From Planctomycetota bacterium (GTDB taxonomy: Bacteria > Planctomycetota > UBA1135 > UBA2386), in NCBI GenBank assembly GCA_016793305.1, contig JAEUHU010000245.1:1-15790 (forward strand): 15,790 nt of DNA, given 5' to 3'. Below, piece after piece: positions 15,701 through 15,790 of the stretch (positions within the stretch are counted from its first letter, which is position 1; every line of letters starts with the position of its first letter). The notes beneath the pieces are model-generated. The model was not told the DNA's origin. It searched no databases and saw nothing but the letters and a program-made list of their open reading frames with translations. Position numbers and translations under genes: made by a program.

Positions 15701-15790
15701 CGGCCGGGATCGCCGCGAGCTCGTCGGCGAACAACGCCACCGGATCGGGCGCCAACAACGCGAGCGACGGACGACCGGCCCCGCCACAGA
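12771..15790 (-). CDS. Sigma54-dependent activator: TPR, GAF, AAA+, Fis-type HTH; N-terminus cut by window edge
   Basis: The frame is open to the window edge, so the true start is outside. Residues are numbered from a possible TTG at 15758, giving 995 in the window. About 165-480 is Ala/Leu-rich helical repeat sequence with TPR character ([20 protein letters not shown]). About 506-660 is a GAF domain. The AAA+ sigma54-interaction domain is complete: Walker A GETGTGK (718-724), GAFTGA (765-770, contacts sigma54), Walker B LFLDE (786-790), an arginine-finger region REDLFFRLA near 848, and WPGNVREL (902-909). A Fis-type helix-turn-helix ends the protein (969-994, [17 protein letters not shown]). 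It should remodel sigma54 RNA polymerase by ATP hydrolysis after a signal sensed through GAF, TPR or missing N-terminal domains. Near the edge [14 protein letters not shown] (24-37) resembles an AAA-type P-loop that has lost its lysine. In related large activators a Ser/Thr kinase or AAA domain precedes the TPRs. Targets are unknown. Confidence 0.93.
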   Translation of the reverse strand, partial: CGGAGRPSLALLAPDPVALFADELAAIPADGSHVLWRGGAAGDRRALALHLAATDDSVRGLEDGDRELRVVRRGPGSATRHLPELRAEQLLPHLHSALGLHGEPAARAAAWLVGHGGTSGEAVAACLRGLAQSGELIASGTRWAWPAARSGRLDGIVLSPASASRATTAAALRSLAVSGRRDAAVVAWQRAVAVEPGVDEELRTALAEGLLDGGEPAAALPFCVGTPVLRAQALLDTGQLEAARHELVALGEPRGARHRRVAAQLAVARGDLDVARRLLEAGEKSPLEEVTLAAAHEQAGRLETAEQVLARLAKHLDVTAQPFVAASAHTVRGHVARGRGDLPAARREFGAAAELLFGIGHVRHAATAQLNLGVIAKDLGEHHEAVERLREARTLFVHVGDAVGAARTAASLGIAALTRHDAAAARPWLAEAAAALHRLGDTANARLSRVILARADAELGDVAAARAALDELGPPDGERMRLETEHVLRSIAARATVTAPSPTTAMPDRSTTGPSRELFRTFLAVNRQLAQETDLDKAMRHLLDAAVTLSGGRIGYLLVARDDGMRREFQSGDAGPVGQAFSRSLTHRAMQLQRTLTGADGLADRDLQDMPSIKNLQVRSAICAPFRSAGGTAGAIYVEHPGRAGVFAEEDKEALEVLADQAAIAVDRMLREEALQSELQSSQRELAVARRVGRRSSSQLLGDSQPMRALRAQIDKLAPLELPVLVLGETGTGKELVARALHERSNRHRGPFVAENCSALPPELMERELFGHVQGAFTGADRDRPGLLELAGGGTLFLDEVGDMPPALQAKLLRALQERTIRRVGGSETVTLDLRLVAATHKDLRAMVQRGEFREDLFFRLAAVELVVPPLRERDGDVEQLAQHFVEQAGLQRGRTLRLGAVARAALAGYPWPGNVRELEHVIARASLLCEGEEIVDLQLPQHDRVPAAAAGAAPGGGVITIREAERRAIVAALQASGGDKTKAARLLDISRTALYEKLKRFELG

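Overview
The window is very GC-rich, with G or C at nearly every third codon position, and densely packed. It holds nine genes, two of which run off the ends. It most likely comes from a Planctomycetota bacterium. The case for this is the secreted protein with a GNGCAGSTG-type C-terminal module (a motif I associate with large marine planctomycete genomes), the mix of exported beta-propellers with a futalosine-pathway menaquinone gene, the large TPR-GAF-sigma54 activator, and the rarity of Shine-Dalgarno sites. This is inference from style and families, not a database match.

Left part (1-4952, all on the minus strand, so read right to left): mqnD (1,4-dihydroxy-6-naphthoate synthase), then a membrane-anchored alpha/beta hydrolase starting inside the mqnD stop (GTGA overlap). 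After 57 bases comes a tight three-gene set: a C39-like papain-fold cysteine peptidase, a RimK-type ATP-grasp ligase with an N-terminal RLAN-like domain (4 bases later), and a GCS2-type glutamate-cysteine-ligase homologue (GTGA overlap, cut by the window edge). Two amide-bond-forming ligases of unrelated folds plus a cysteine peptidase match the predicted RLAN/GCS2/peptidase systems known from comparative genomics. They are thought to make a small peptide-like product or modify a protein, but to my knowledge the product is unknown. This is the most interesting system here.

Middle part (5046-12470): four exported proteins. They are a KP-43-like subtilisin-family (S8) protease with Glu where the catalytic Asp should be, a planctomycete-style secreted protein of unknown role, a 12-motif Kelch propeller protein transcribed divergently from it, and a TolB/WD40-like propeller protein that converges on the Kelch gene with only two bases between stop codons. 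All four appear to have Gln just after the predicted signal-peptide cleavage site. A perfect 10-bp hairpin follows the planctomycete-style gene.

Right part (12471-15790): a 300-base non-coding stretch, then a sigma54-dependent activator (TPR repeats, GAF, AAA+ and Fis-type HTH) whose N-terminus is cut by the window edge. Near that edge is a stretch that looks like a decayed P-loop. I saw no tRNA, rRNA, CRISPR array, insertion sequence, phage gene or recombination site.
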